DNA of 64,000 nucleotides from Oliverpabstia intestinalis (GTDB taxonomy: Bacteria; Bacillota; Clostridia; Lachnospirales; Lachnospiraceae), in NCBI RefSeq assembly GCF_009696065.1, contig NZ_VUMS01000005.1:94109-158108 (forward strand). Direction: 5' to 3'. Shown here in pieces: positions 35,998-44,928 of this stretch (positions are counted from its first letter, which is position 1; each line of letters begins with the position of its first letter). The notes under the pieces were generated by a model. That model did no database searches, was not told the DNA's origin, and saw only the letters and a list, made by a program, of their open reading frames with translations. Made by a program: the position numbers and the translations under genes.

Positions 35998-36834
35998 ATG
36001 AAATTTACGAAAATGCAGGGTATCGGAAATGATTATGTATATGTAAACTGTTTTAAAGAAAAGGTTGAAGATCCCGGGGAAGCAGCGATCAAAGTCAGTG
36101 ACCGTCATTTCGGAATCGGTTCTGACGGACTGATTCTGATCAAACCATCTGAGGTGGCAGATTTCCAGATGGATATGTATAACGCAGACGGTTCCCGTGG
36201 AGCGATGTGTGGAAACGGAATCCGCTGTGTGGCGAAATACGTATACGATTACGGTCTGACAGACAAAACATCTGTCTCTGTGGAGACGGCAAGCGGCATC
36301 AAGTATCTGGATCTGACCGTGGAAAACGGGAAAGTGGTGCTGGTAAAAGTTAATATGGGCGCACCGATCCTCGAAGCCGCAAAAATCCCGGTAGTTTCCG
36401 AAAAAGAGCAGGTGATCAATGAACCCCTTCTGGTAGACGGAAAAGAATATCGCATCACCGGTGTATCAATGGGTAACCCACATGCGATCACATACATTGA
36501 CGATGTAAAAGGATTAGACATCGAAAAGATCGGTCCGAAGTTTGAGTTCCATCCGGCTTTTCCTGATAGGGTAAATACAGAATTTGTGAAGGTGCTGGAT
36601 GATCATACCGTAGAAATGCGGGTGTGGGAACGTGGTTCCGGAGAGACACTGGCATGTGGAACAGGTGCCTGTGCGGTAGCTGTGGCTTCGATCCTGAACG
36701 GATATGTGAAAGAAGAGGAAGTGACAGTGAAACTGCTCGGCGGGGATCTGAAGATTTACTGGGATCGGGAAGAAAACCTGGTATACATGACCGGACCGGC
36801 AGCGGTTGTGTTTGACGGGGAGATCGAACTGTAA
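35998..36834 (+). CDS. dapF: Diaminopimelate epimerase
   Basis: A 278-residue cofactor-free epimerase that interconverts LL- and meso-diaminopimelate for lysine and peptidoglycan synthesis. The catalytic cysteines are in [10 protein letters not shown] (about residue 73) and [12 protein letters not shown] (about 220), and the N terminus has the usual [21 protein letters not shown] precedes the ATG by about 7 nt. A giant palindrome begins 15 nt after the stop, in place of an ordinary terminator. Confidence 0.96.
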   Translation: MKFTKMQGIGNDYVYVNCFKEKVEDPGEAAIKVSDRHFGIGSDGLILIKPSEVADFQMDMYNADGSRGAMCGNGIRCVAKYVYDYGLTDKTSVSVETASGIKYLDLTVENGKVVLVKVNMGAPILEAAKIPVVSEKEQVINEPLLVDGKEYRITGVSMGNPHAITYIDDVKGLDIEKIGPKFEFHPAFPDRVNTEFVKVLDDHTVEMRVWERGSGETLACGTGACAVAVASILNGYVKEEEVTVKLLGGDLKIYWDREENLVYMTGPAAVVFDGEIEL

Positions 36835-36848
36835 AAAGAGAATAAAGG

Positions 36849-37098
36849 TTGCTAAAGCGGACGGGAGCGGCTGGAGCTTCTTGTCCGGGCAACGTGGGCA
36901 GGGGAACTTTGAACTAATCCCTAACTGCGACTAAGACTCTCGCGAGAGCGCTCGAGCCTAAGTCTCCGTAAGGGCTGGATTTCAAAGCTTCCCCTAACCG
37001 CCCACCTACAGGACCTGCCACTGGCAGCTCCTTCCGGATGCAATGCAACAAAGTGTTGCCCGGACAAGAAACTCCAGCCGCTCCCTGAGCGTTAGCAA
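36849..37098 (+). repeat. Giant palindromic element 1 (after dapF)
   Basis: Outer arms 36863-36893 and 37055-37085 pair over 31 bp with one mismatch, extended by TTGCTAA/TTAGCAA (36849 and 37092). Inside, GTGGGC/GCCCAC, AGGGGAA/TTCCCCT, CTTTGAA/TTCAAAG, CCCT/AGGG and GACT/AGTC nest into a core at 36894-37005. A side hairpin, AGGA-CTGCC/GGCAG-TCCT, follows. The core is homologous to the minus strand of element 2. I do not recognise the family. Confidence 0.85.
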
Positions 37099-37363
37099 AG
37101 GGAGAAGTGAGGATGTGTGGGGAAGGTTACTGGTTGAAAAAGGATGGAATACAAATTTGAGAGTTGTGTAAGAAAAAATGAAATTATGAATAAATGTTAA
37201 AAACTTTGTTTTGATAGTGGAACAAAAAGGTGTCAACACAAAGATAACAAAAAATAAAAGCAAAAAAGTGCCTGATGTTAAAAGATTAACCTGAAAGTCG
37301 AAAAATAATGGTTAATTTGGAAGAACCTTCAAATAGAAAGAATTAAGTCCCAGCCAACACACA

Positions 37364-37549
37364 GCGAGAGGGATCGGGGGTCCCGGGGGCAACAACATTT
37401 TTTGGGCGTTTAGGGCAAGCTTTGAAATCCGACGCTTACGTAGACTTTCGCGCGGGTCAGCCGACCCGCGTGAATATAGTCGAAGTTAGCGGCTAGTTCA
37501 AAGTTGCCCTGCCCAAGTTGTTGCCCCCGGGACCCCCGATCCCTCTCGC
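37364..37549 (-). repeat. Giant palindromic element 2 (after asnA)
   Basis: Outer arms 37364-37396 and 37517-37549 are a perfect 33-bp inverted repeat, GC-rich and unrelated in sequence to the arms of element 1. The core (37404-37516), read on the minus strand, matches the element 1 core, with paired changes such as GGGCAA/TTGCCC and CGCT/AGCG, and has an extra CGCGGGTC/GACCCGCG apical stem. It begins 30 nt after the asnA stop. The AT-rich stretch 37100-37363 between the two elements shows no gene. Confidence 0.88.
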
Positions 37550-37578
37550 GTCCCTATAGGAAAACTAATTTTCAAGAT

Positions 37579-38589
37579 TTACAGTAACGGAATATTATGC
37601 TCTTCCGCCAGTTTCACCGTCTCCTCCGGCCATAACGAACAGTGAACCTCTCCGATATGAGCCTTCCGCAGATAAAACATACAGATACGGGACTGTCCGA
37701 TACCGCCACCGATCGTAAACGGCAGTTCATCATTCAAAATAGCTCTCTGGAAATCCATTTCCGCACGTTCCTCACAGCCACAAACCTTCAGCTGATGCTT
37801 CAGAGCAGCTGCATCCACACGGACACCCATGGAAGAAAGCTCCAGAGCGATATCCAGAACCGGATAATAAACGATGATATCACCGTTCAGCTCCCAGTCA
37901 TCATAGTCCGGTGCACGACCGTCGTGTGGTTCGCCGGATGCCAGCATCTTACCGATCTGCATGATGAACACGGCACCCTTTTCCTTCACAATCTTATATT
38001 CACGATCCTTGGGAGAAAGACCAGGATACATATCTTCAAGTTCCTGGGAAGTGATAAAGAAAATATCCTTCGGAAGAATCTCTTCGATATAATCATACTG
38101 AATTGCCATGTATTTTTCAGTCTTCTTCAGTGCAGAATAAACGGTGCGGACAACATCTTTTAAGGTGTCCACATTACGCTCTTCCCGTGTAATGATCTTT
38201 TCCCAGTCCCACTGATCCACATAGATGGAATGGATATTGTCGGTATCTTCATCACGACGGATGGCAACCATATCGGTATACAGTCCTTCTCCATGTGCAA
38301 AACCATACTTTTTCAGTGCATAACGTTTCCATTTTGCAAGAGAATGTACGATCTCAGCTTTCTGATCCGGTGATTCCTTGATATCGAAGGTAACCGGGCG
38401 TTCTACGCCGTTCAGATTATCGTTCAGACCGGATGAAGGATCTACAAAAAGCGGTGCGGACACACGCAGCAGATTCAGGCGGTCAGAAAGGGTTTTCTGA
38501 AAAAAGTCTTTTACGGTCTTAATACCAACCTGTGTATCGTGAAGCGACAATGCAGGCTGATAATTTTCCGGAATAATAAAATGTTCCAT
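37579..38589 (-). CDS. asnA: Aspartate-ammonia ligase (asparagine synthetase A)
   Basis: A 336-residue enzyme with a class II tRNA-synthetase-like fold that makes asparagine from aspartate, ammonia and ATP. Characteristic stretches are LLRVSAPLFVD, GLNDNLNGVERPV, DQWDWEK and GGGIGQSRICMF. The ATG at 38589 follows GAGGAGG. The promoter on the minus strand is TTGTAT (38708-38703), 16 bp, TATAAT (38686-38681). The short leader contains a GGTAGACA/TGTCTGCC hairpin but no T-box. Confidence 0.96.
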   Translation of the reverse strand: MEHFIIPENYQPALSLHDTQVGIKTVKDFFQKTLSDRLNLLRVSAPLFVDPSSGLNDNLNGVERPVTFDIKESPDQKAEIVHSLAKWKRYALKKYGFAHGEGLYTDMVAIRRDEDTDNIHSIYVDQWDWEKIITREERNVDTLKDVVRTVYSALKKTEKYMAIQYDYIEEILPKDIFFITSQELEDMYPGLSPKDREYKIVKEKGAVFIMQIGKMLASGEPHDGRAPDYDDWELNGDIIVYYPVLDIALELSSMGVRVDAAALKHQLKVCGCEERAEMDFQRAILNDELPFTIGGGIGQSRICMFYLRKAHIGEVHCSLWPEETVKLAEEHNIPLL

Positions 38590-38727
38590 AACAATCCTCC
38601 TCAAATTTGAAAGGCATCCAGCTAAGAATCACGGCAGACACCAACAACTCTTTACCTGTCTACCCCGGTATTATGGTAATATTATAGCAGAAAACCCCCC
38701 GAATACAACAATTGATTTTACTATACC

Positions 38728-38770
38728 CATGCCAAAACATTCCGCGGGATATTACCAGTGAACAGTAACC
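38728..38770 (-). repeat. Partial MITE (left end, minus orientation)
   Basis: Read on the minus strand it is GTTACTGTTCACTGG, then TATCCCGCGGAATGTTTTGGCAT, clearly the left third of the MITE family. It lies just upstream of the asnA promoter. Confidence 0.6.
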
Positions 38771-38873
38771 GGAATATCGCGTATGCACAGTAAGGATCAA
38801 TTCTGCCTTGTAACTTAACATCAATTGTGCTACTGTAGTAAGCAGAGTACGTTTGGAAAGGTCGGGAAACGGG

Positions 38874-39839
38874 ATGGAACAGGAAAAAATACTTGTGGTT
38901 CTTCCTGTAAAAGAAGAACATAAAGAACGAATCAGAAATGCAGCACCGGACGCAAAGACAACTTACTGCCTGGAAGCAGAGGTGACAAAAGAACAGGTGC
39001 AGGATGCAAATATTATTATCGGAAATGTGAAACCGGAATTCTTAAAAGATTCTCGGAATCTGCGCTGGATACAGTTAAATAACGCCGGAACAGAAGGATT
39101 TTGTGTACCGGGTATTCTGCCAAAACAGGCACAGCTGACCAATGCAACCGGAGCGTATGGAATGGCGATCTCCGAGCATCTGATCGCGATGCTGTTTGCG
39201 CTCCAGAAACGCCTGGACATTTACCAGAACCAGCAAAAAGACCACCACTGGGAGAAACAGACCCATATGATGGTTACAGAGGGAAGCCATGTCCTGGTGA
39301 TCGGTCTTGGAGATATCGGAACGACATTTGCAAGAAAAATGAAAGCACTGGGCGCGCATGTGACAGGTATCAGAAAGAGCCGGAAACCGAAGCCTGAATA
39401 TGTGGATGCACAATACACGATGGAAGCACTGCCGGAACTTCTGCCGCAGGCAGATATTGTGGCACTGAGCCTTCCGGGATACAGTGACACCAAAGGCATC
39501 ATCGGTGAGAAAGAATTACACCTGATGAAAGAGAATACTATTCTGTTAAATGTAGGCCGCGGAACTGCGATTGACAGTCTGGCTCTTGCGAAAGCCCTGC
39601 AAGAGAGAGCGATTTATGGGGCAGGTCTTGATGTCACAGACCCGGAACCACTGCCGGAAGATCATCCGCTGTGGGATGCGCCGCATTGTATCATTACGCC
39701 ACATGTGTCCGGCGGATATGCACTGCCGGAGACACTGGAAAAGATTCTGGAACTTTCCATCGAAAATCTGGAACGTTATGAAAAAGGAGAAACCCTCCAC
39801 AATATCATCGACTTTTCTACCGGATATGTGAAAAGATAA
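38874..39839 (+). CDS. D-2-hydroxyacid dehydrogenase
   Basis: A 321-residue NAD-dependent dehydrogenase. The cofactor motif is VIGLGDIGTTFARKM (about residue 143), and the catalytic set appears as NVGRGTAID (Arg), DVTDPEPLPEDHPLW (Glu) and ITPHVSGG (His). It belongs to the group with degenerate N-terminal domains often annotated only as D-2-hydroxyacid dehydrogenase; the substrate is unknown. The ATG at 38874 has only a weak ACGGG upstream; a TTG at 38853 is an alternative. Confidence 0.87.
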   Translation: MEQEKILVVLPVKEEHKERIRNAAPDAKTTYCLEAEVTKEQVQDANIIIGNVKPEFLKDSRNLRWIQLNNAGTEGFCVPGILPKQAQLTNATGAYGMAISEHLIAMLFALQKRLDIYQNQQKDHHWEKQTHMMVTEGSHVLVIGLGDIGTTFARKMKALGAHVTGIRKSRKPKPEYVDAQYTMEALPELLPQADIVALSLPGYSDTKGIIGEKELHLMKENTILLNVGRGTAIDSLALAKALQERAIYGAGLDVTDPEPLPEDHPLWDAPHCIITPHVSGGYALPETLEKILELSIENLERYEKGETLHNIIDFSTGYVKR

Positions 39840-39881
39840 AAAAAGGCATTGGAAAAGTTGCATAAAAAACAAAATAAAAAA

Positions 39882-39916
39882 AGAGAAGAATTTTCAGGGT
39901 TCTTCTCTTTCCTTTT
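39882..39916 (+). terminator. Terminator after hydroxyacid dehydrogenase
   Basis: AGAGAAGAA/TTCTTCTCT followed by TTCCTTTT. Confidence 0.75.
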
Positions 39917-39942
39917 GTAGGTAACCGTGTTATACTGTTGTC

Positions 39943-39988
39943 TACAATATGTTGACTAAAATAAAAGAAAGATACTATATATAGTAGT
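39943..39988 (+). promoter_or_regulatory. Twin NrdR boxes over the nrdD promoter
   Basis: CTACAATATGTTGAC (39943-39957) and TACTATATATAGTA (39975-39988) resemble NrdR boxes. Their centres are about 31-32 bp apart, the helical phasing usual for NrdR pairs. They cover TTGACT (39953-39958) and a TATATA -10 region, consistent with repression when dNTP or ATP levels are high. Confidence 0.65.
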
Positions 39989-40002
39989 GAGGAGCGGAAA
40001 CA

Positions 40003-42147
40003 ATGGTATATATTATCAAGAAAGACGGCACCAAAGAAGAGTTTGATGCCAGTAAGATCAAGCGTGCGGTCAATAAGTCAGCCGGCCGTGTAATGTATCG
40101 GTTTACCGATGATGAGATTAATTTTATCTGCAAATATGCAACTGACCGGGCGGAAGCGATGTCAAAAGAGCGAAAAGGCGGAGTCCTGATCCAGGATATG
40201 CACAACATTGTGGAAGGTGCCCTGGAACAGGTGAATCCTGCAGTAGCAAAAAGTTACCGCGATTACCGGAATTATAAAGTGGACTTTATCCACATGATGG
40301 ATGAGGTATATACAAAGAGCCAGTCCATCCGTTACATCGGTGACAAAAGCAACGCGAACACCGACAGCGCGCTGGTGGCAACCAAGCGAAGCCTGATCTT
40401 TAATGAACTGAACAAAGAATTATACAGAAAATTCTTTATGAACCGGAACGAACTGCAGGCATGTAAAGATGGCTATATCTATATTCATGATCAGTCTGCC
40501 CGTCTGGACACGATGAACTGCTGTCTGTTCGATGTGGGATCCGTTCTGCGTGGCGGATTTGAGATGGGAAATGTCTGGTACAATGAGCCGAAGACACTGG
40601 ATACCGCATTTGACGTTATGGGGGATATTATCCTCAGTACCGCAGCTCAGCAGTACGGCGGATTCACTGTGCCGGAAGTAGATAAGATCCTGTCTCCGTA
40701 TGCACAGAAAAGCTATAACAAATATTATGAAGAATTCCTGAAATATTCCGATCCGTCCTGGGAAGGAAGAGAAGAAAAGGGTCGTGTATATGCCTGGGAA
40801 AAAGTCTGCCGTGACTGTGATCAGGGATGGCAGGGAATTGAATATAAATTAAATACCGTTGGTTCCTCCCGTGGCGACTATCCGTTTGTTACTGTGACAC
40901 TGGGACTGGGAACGGGAAGATTTGAAAAAATGATCTCAAAATCTCTGCTGAAAGTCCATATGGGCGGACAGGGAAAAGCCGGACATAAAAAACCGGTACT
41001 GTTCCCGAAGATTGTGTTCCTGTATGATGAAGAGATCCATGGAGATGGAAAAGAATGTGAAGATGTCTTTGAGACAGGTGTTGCCTGCTCTGCAAAAACC
41101 ATGTATCCGGACTGGCTGTCCATGAGTGGCCAGGGATATATTTCCAGCATGTACAAAAAATACAAAAAAGTAATCAGCCCGATGGGGTGCCGTGCCTTTT
41201 TAAGTCCGTGGTATGAGCGTGGCGGTATGGAACCGGCAGATGAAAACGATGAGCCTGTCTTTGTCGGTCGTTTCAACATCGGTGCGGTCAGCCTGCATCT
41301 TCCGATGATCCTGGCAAAAGCCCGTGCAGAGAACACAGATTTTTATGAAGTTCTGGATTTCTATCTGGAGATGATCCGCGGACTGCATAAGAGAACATAC
41401 GATTACCTTGGTGAGATGCGTGCTTCCACGAATCCGCTGGCATACTGTGAGGGCGGTTTCTACGGAGGTCATCTGAAACCATCCGATAAGATCCGTCCGT
41501 TACTCCGTCCGATGACAGCTTCCTTCGGTATCACAGCACTGAATGAACTGCAGGAACTTTATAATGGTAAATCCATTGCCGAAGACGGAGAATTTGCACT
41601 GGAAGTGCTTCGTTATATCAATGATAAGATTAATGTATACAAAAAAGAGGATCAGATCCTGTATGCAATTTACGGAACACCGGCTGAGAGCCTTTGCGGT
41701 CTGCAGGTAGAGCAGTTCCGCAAGATGTACGGTATCGTGCGCGGGGTATCCGACCGTCCGTATGTGAGCAACAGTTTCCACTGCCACGTAACTGAGGATA
41801 TTACTCCTATCCAAAAACAAGATCTGGAAGGAAGATTCTGGGAACTGTGCAACGGTGGTAAGATCCAGTATGTCAGATATCCGATTTCCTACAATGTACA
41901 TGCTATAAAAGCACTGATCCGTCGGGCGATGAATCTGGGTTATTATGAGGGTGTGAATCTGTCGCTGGCCTACTGCGACGATTGCGGACATCAGGAGCTC
42001 GAGATGGATGTCTGCCCGGTCTGCGGTTCCAGAAACCTGACCAAGATTGACCGTATGAACGGATACCTGTCCTACAGCCGTGTTCACGGAGATACCCGTC
42101 TGAACGATGCCAAGATGGCGGAGATCGCGGACAGAAAGTCAATGTAA
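40003..42147 (+). CDS. nrdD: Anaerobic (class III) ribonucleoside-triphosphate reductase
   Basis: A 714-residue glycyl-radical enzyme that makes dNTPs without oxygen. The N-terminal ATP-cone (MVYIIKKDGTKEEFDASKIK) gives allosteric control. The catalytic domain includes DTMNCCLFDV and LGTGRFE. The C-terminal zinc site is CDDCGH...CPVCGS, and the radical glycine lies in RMNGYLSY, 29 residues from the end. The activase nrdG is not adjacent, so it must be elsewhere. GAGGAGCGG precedes the ATG. NrdR boxes overlap the promoter. Confidence 0.95.
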   Translation: MVYIIKKDGTKEEFDASKIKRAVNKSAGRVMYRFTDDEINFICKYATDRAEAMSKERKGGVLIQDMHNIVEGALEQVNPAVAKSYRDYRNYKVDFIHMMDEVYTKSQSIRYIGDKSNANTDSALVATKRSLIFNELNKELYRKFFMNRNELQACKDGYIYIHDQSARLDTMNCCLFDVGSVLRGGFEMGNVWYNEPKTLDTAFDVMGDIILSTAAQQYGGFTVPEVDKILSPYAQKSYNKYYEEFLKYSDPSWEGREEKGRVYAWEKVCRDCDQGWQGIEYKLNTVGSSRGDYPFVTVTLGLGTGRFEKMISKSLLKVHMGGQGKAGHKKPVLFPKIVFLYDEEIHGDGKECEDVFETGVACSAKTMYPDWLSMSGQGYISSMYKKYKKVISPMGCRAFLSPWYERGGMEPADENDEPVFVGRFNIGAVSLHLPMILAKARAENTDFYEVLDFYLEMIRGLHKRTYDYLGEMRASTNPLAYCEGGFYGGHLKPSDKIRPLLRPMTASFGITALNELQELYNGKSIAEDGEFALEVLRYINDKINVYKKEDQILYAIYGTPAESLCGLQVEQFRKMYGIVRGVSDRPYVSNSFHCHVTEDITPIQKQDLEGRFWELCNGGKIQYVRYPISYNVHAIKALIRRAMNLGYYEGVNLSLAYCDDCGHQELEMDVCPVCGSRNLTKIDRMNGYLSYSRVHGDTRLNDAKMAEIADRKSM

Positions 42148-42188
42148 AAACATCAGAAATAATAATATAGAAATAATATGATAAGAAG

Positions 42189-42236
42189 AAATCCGTAAAA
42201 TTCTGAACAGAAATCAGTTGTTTTACGGATTTTTTC
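42189..42236 (+). terminator. Terminator after nrdD
   Basis: AAATCCGTAAAA pairs with TTTTACGGATTT, followed by a T-tract. The remaining gap to 42438 shows nothing else recognisable. Confidence 0.85.
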
Positions 42237-42438
42237 TTTGTATTTGCAACCTGGTGCCTGACAGTATCCAAAGAAGGGCAGGGAGGAATAAATTCTGCGC
42301 ATCACGAAGCGCGTTACAGGAAACGGAGTGAACAATCATAAATATACAGAAAATAAAAGGTGTATCTGTGAATTATATAGACAAAATCCACAGGATTATT
42401 TATACTTGATATAGGTGTGCAAACAGGAGGGTACCAGT

Positions 42439-43800
42439 ATGGGGGAAAAGACAGTTGATATGACGAAAGGGAGCATCTTGCCGAAGATGATTCGGTTTGC
42501 ACTGCCGGTGCTTCTTGGGATGCTGTTTCAGAGAATCTATAATTTTGTAGATGTTTATATAGTAGGAAGATATCTCGGAGATGAGGCACTTGCTGCGGTC
42601 AGTATCGCAGGTGGAGCCATGTATCTGCTGTTTTCGATTATGATGGGCCTGACGACAGGAGTAAGCGTGGTGGTTTCGCAGTATTATGGCGGCGGGGATG
42701 AGAAAAAAGTGACAGAAACCTTTGTTTCTTCTATCTACGTGGCGGTTGTATCTACGCTGATCATTACAATTGCGGGACTGATCGGGGCGCGACCGCTTCT
42801 GAGGATCTTGCAGACCTCGAATGATCTGATTGACCAGGCAACGGTATATCTGATGGTTGTATTTGCCGGAGCAGTGGGAACGATGCTGTATAACTGGATC
42901 TCGGCGGTGCTGCGTTCTTTGGGGAATTCGGTGGTGCCGCTGGTATTCCTGATTATTTCGAGTGTGCTGAATGTGATTCTGGATATCGTCTTTGTGGTCT
43001 GGATTCCGATGGGAGTAGCAGGGGCGGCATTTGCAACGGTTCTGGCACAGTTGTTGTCCGGGATCGGATGTCTGGTTTATGCATGGAAGATCCTTCCGAT
43101 TCTTCAGTTTACGAAAGAGGAACTGCGCTGCGACAGGGAGCTGGTAAAACAGATGTTGATTTACGGTGTACCGACCGGTCTGCAGATGAGCATTATCTCA
43201 GTGTCCGATATGACTTTACAGGCAATGGTCAATACCTACGGAACTGCTCTGATCGTGGCCTATGGTGTCTGCATCAAAGTGGAAGGTGTGGGATGGCAGA
43301 TGGCGGAAGCCATCGGAACTTCACTGGGAACCTTTACCGGACAAAATGTAGGAGCAAACCATCTGGATCGTGTGAAACAGGGAGTCAGATGTGCCTATCT
43401 GATGAATGCAGTCTGTTATGGAATATTCTGTCCGGTAATCTGGTTCTTTGCCCGTCCGATCATGGAAGCATTTACCGGCAATCAGGAATCGATCCGTTAC
43501 GGTGTGGAATATATGAAGATCTTCAGTTGCTTCTTTTTTGTGGGCGGTATCCTAGTGGTTTATCATAATATCCTGCGGTCGGCAGGAGATGTAACCATCA
43601 CCGTACTGATGGGAGTCAGTGAAATCATCACCCGAATCGGTTGCACCTTCCTTTTTACTGCTGTTTTTGGATACTATGGGCTGTGGTGGGTATCTCCGCT
43701 GACCTGGTGTTGCGCGATGCTGGTTGGTTGTGTCCGGTATTATTCAGGAAAATGGAAAAAGAAGGTACAGCTTCAGAGAGGAGAAAGTATACATGGGTAG
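42439..43800 (+). CDS. MATE family transporter
   Basis: A 453-residue twelve-helix antiporter of the MATE family, starting MGEKTVDMTKGSILPKMIRF and with QRIYNFVDVYIVGRYLG and YGVPTGLQMSIISVSDM as family blocks. It is distinct from the MATE at 14429. The start at 42439 follows ACAGGAGGG. Its stop codon overlaps the start of the AraC regulator (ATGGGTAG), so the two are translationally coupled. Whether it exports a sugar-related compound or a drug cannot be told. Confidence 0.92.
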   Translation: MGEKTVDMTKGSILPKMIRFALPVLLGMLFQRIYNFVDVYIVGRYLGDEALAAVSIAGGAMYLLFSIMMGLTTGVSVVVSQYYGGGDEKKVTETFVSSIYVAVVSTLIITIAGLIGARPLLRILQTSNDLIDQATVYLMVVFAGAVGTMLYNWISAVLRSLGNSVVPLVFLIISSVLNVILDIVFVVWIPMGVAGAAFATVLAQLLSGIGCLVYAWKILPILQFTKEELRCDRELVKQMLIYGVPTGLQMSIISVSDMTLQAMVNTYGTALIVAYGVCIKVEGVGWQMAEAIGTSLGTFTGQNVGANHLDRVKQGVRCAYLMNAVCYGIFCPVIWFFARPIMEAFTGNQESIRYGVEYMKIFSCFFFVGGILVVYHNILRSAGDVTITVLMGVSEIITRIGCTFLFTAVFGYYGLWWVSPLTWCCAMLVGCVRYYSGKWKKKVQLQRGESIHG

Positions 43801-44725
43801 AAAAAGAAAACCAAAAATGGAATACCGTTATTATGAAATTCCGGCAGGAAGTCCGGTGCTTGCTTTACTGGGGGATAAATGGGTGCAGAATTACGGAAGG
43901 GAGATTGATTATCTGCATTTTCATAATCATCTGGAAGTTGGGTTTTGCTATTATGGGGAAGGCACAGTTACTTTCAAAGAAGAAAACCTACCCTTTGACG
44001 GAAATATGTTTACGGTGGTACCGAAGAACTTTCCGCATACTACAACCTCTACGGGAGACAGTATCAGTTACTGGGAGTGGCTGTTTATTGATGCGGACAA
44101 ATTCCTGAGGGAAGTTTATAAAGACAACCCCAGGATGGCACAGAAAGTGATCGATCGCGTGAATAAGAGAGCACATTTTGTGAGCGTTCAGGATAAACCG
44201 CAGATCGGAGCCCTGGTGCAGCAGATCATTGTATGTATGCGGGAAAGAAAGGAATTCTATCTGGAAGAAGTGAAAGGACTGACCCTGGCTTTTCTTTTAC
44301 AGGTGGCAAGGTGGAATCGGGAAGAAGTGGAAAAGGCAGAATTCGAGGCGGGAAATACCAGTCTGATCACACCGGCGATTGACTATATCAGCGAATGCTG
44401 TGACCGTCCGATCAAGGTGGAGGAACTGGCTGCGATGTGCCATATCAGTGAAACGCATCTGAGAAGGGTATTTCGTGACTGTATGCAGATGTCGCCTGTT
44501 GAATATATCAATTGGGTTCGAATTCGCACAGCATGTGGGGAACTGAAGCGTACAAACGATACGGTGGGAGATATTGCTGTACGATGTGGCTTCTCCACAT
44601 TATCCACGTTCAACAGGAATTTTCACAGGATTATGGGCATTTCGCCACAACAGTGGAGAAAGGATCCGGAACATTTTGAACGGAAATTGTTGAATTATGA
44701 TATAAAAGCCAAAAAAGGGTGGTGA
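43793..44725 (+). CDS. AraC family transcriptional regulator
   Basis: A 310-residue regulator. The N-terminal cupin domain (about residues 40-100: HFHNHLEVGFCYYGEGTVTF) would bind a sugar. The C-terminal 100 residues hold two helix-turn-helix units (VEELAAMCHISETHLRRVFR and VGDIAVRCGFSTLSTFNRNF). It overlaps the MATE gene by 8 bp with AGAGAGGAG upstream. It is followed by the sugar ABC transporter and beta-galactosidase genes, whose promoter region has three GTACACAT sites; control of that operon is a reasonable inference. Confidence 0.9.
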   Translation: MGRKRKPKMEYRYYEIPAGSPVLALLGDKWVQNYGREIDYLHFHNHLEVGFCYYGEGTVTFKEENLPFDGNMFTVVPKNFPHTTTSTGDSISYWEWLFIDADKFLREVYKDNPRMAQKVIDRVNKRAHFVSVQDKPQIGALVQQIIVCMRERKEFYLEEVKGLTLAFLLQVARWNREEVEKAEFEAGNTSLITPAIDYISECCDRPIKVEELAAMCHISETHLRRVFRDCMQMSPVEYINWVRIRTACGELKRTNDTVGDIAVRCGFSTLSTFNRNFHRIMGISPQQWRKDPEHFERKLLNYDIKAKKGW

Positions 44726-44780
44726 AAATCGTCAAAATACCTTAAATGGATGAAAATGCACAAAATCCTGTTAAATATGA

Positions 44781-44851
44781 GTACACATGCAGGAAAAGTA
44801 TGGTATAATGTGTACATAATGATTCACAGAAAGTTCAAAAACTGTACACAT
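44781..44851 (+). promoter_or_regulatory. Promoter of sugar ABC operon with three GTACACAT sites
   Basis: TATAAT at 44804-44809 has no good -35. GTACACAT at 44781-44788 takes its place, an inverted copy overlaps the -10 (44808-44815), and a third lies at 44844-44851. A weak -35 covered by a site suits an activator such as the upstream AraC protein. Confidence 0.6.
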
Positions 44852-44928
44852 TCACTAATGGGAAAAGCGAGTGAGAGATGCCGGTTTTTGGCAGAGTGAA
44901 CAAATACATATCAGGAGGATATACATTT

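Noticed and set aside
38590..38720. T-box leader for asnA
   Set aside because: The leader is too short and lacks the T-box sequence and an antiterminator/terminator pair.
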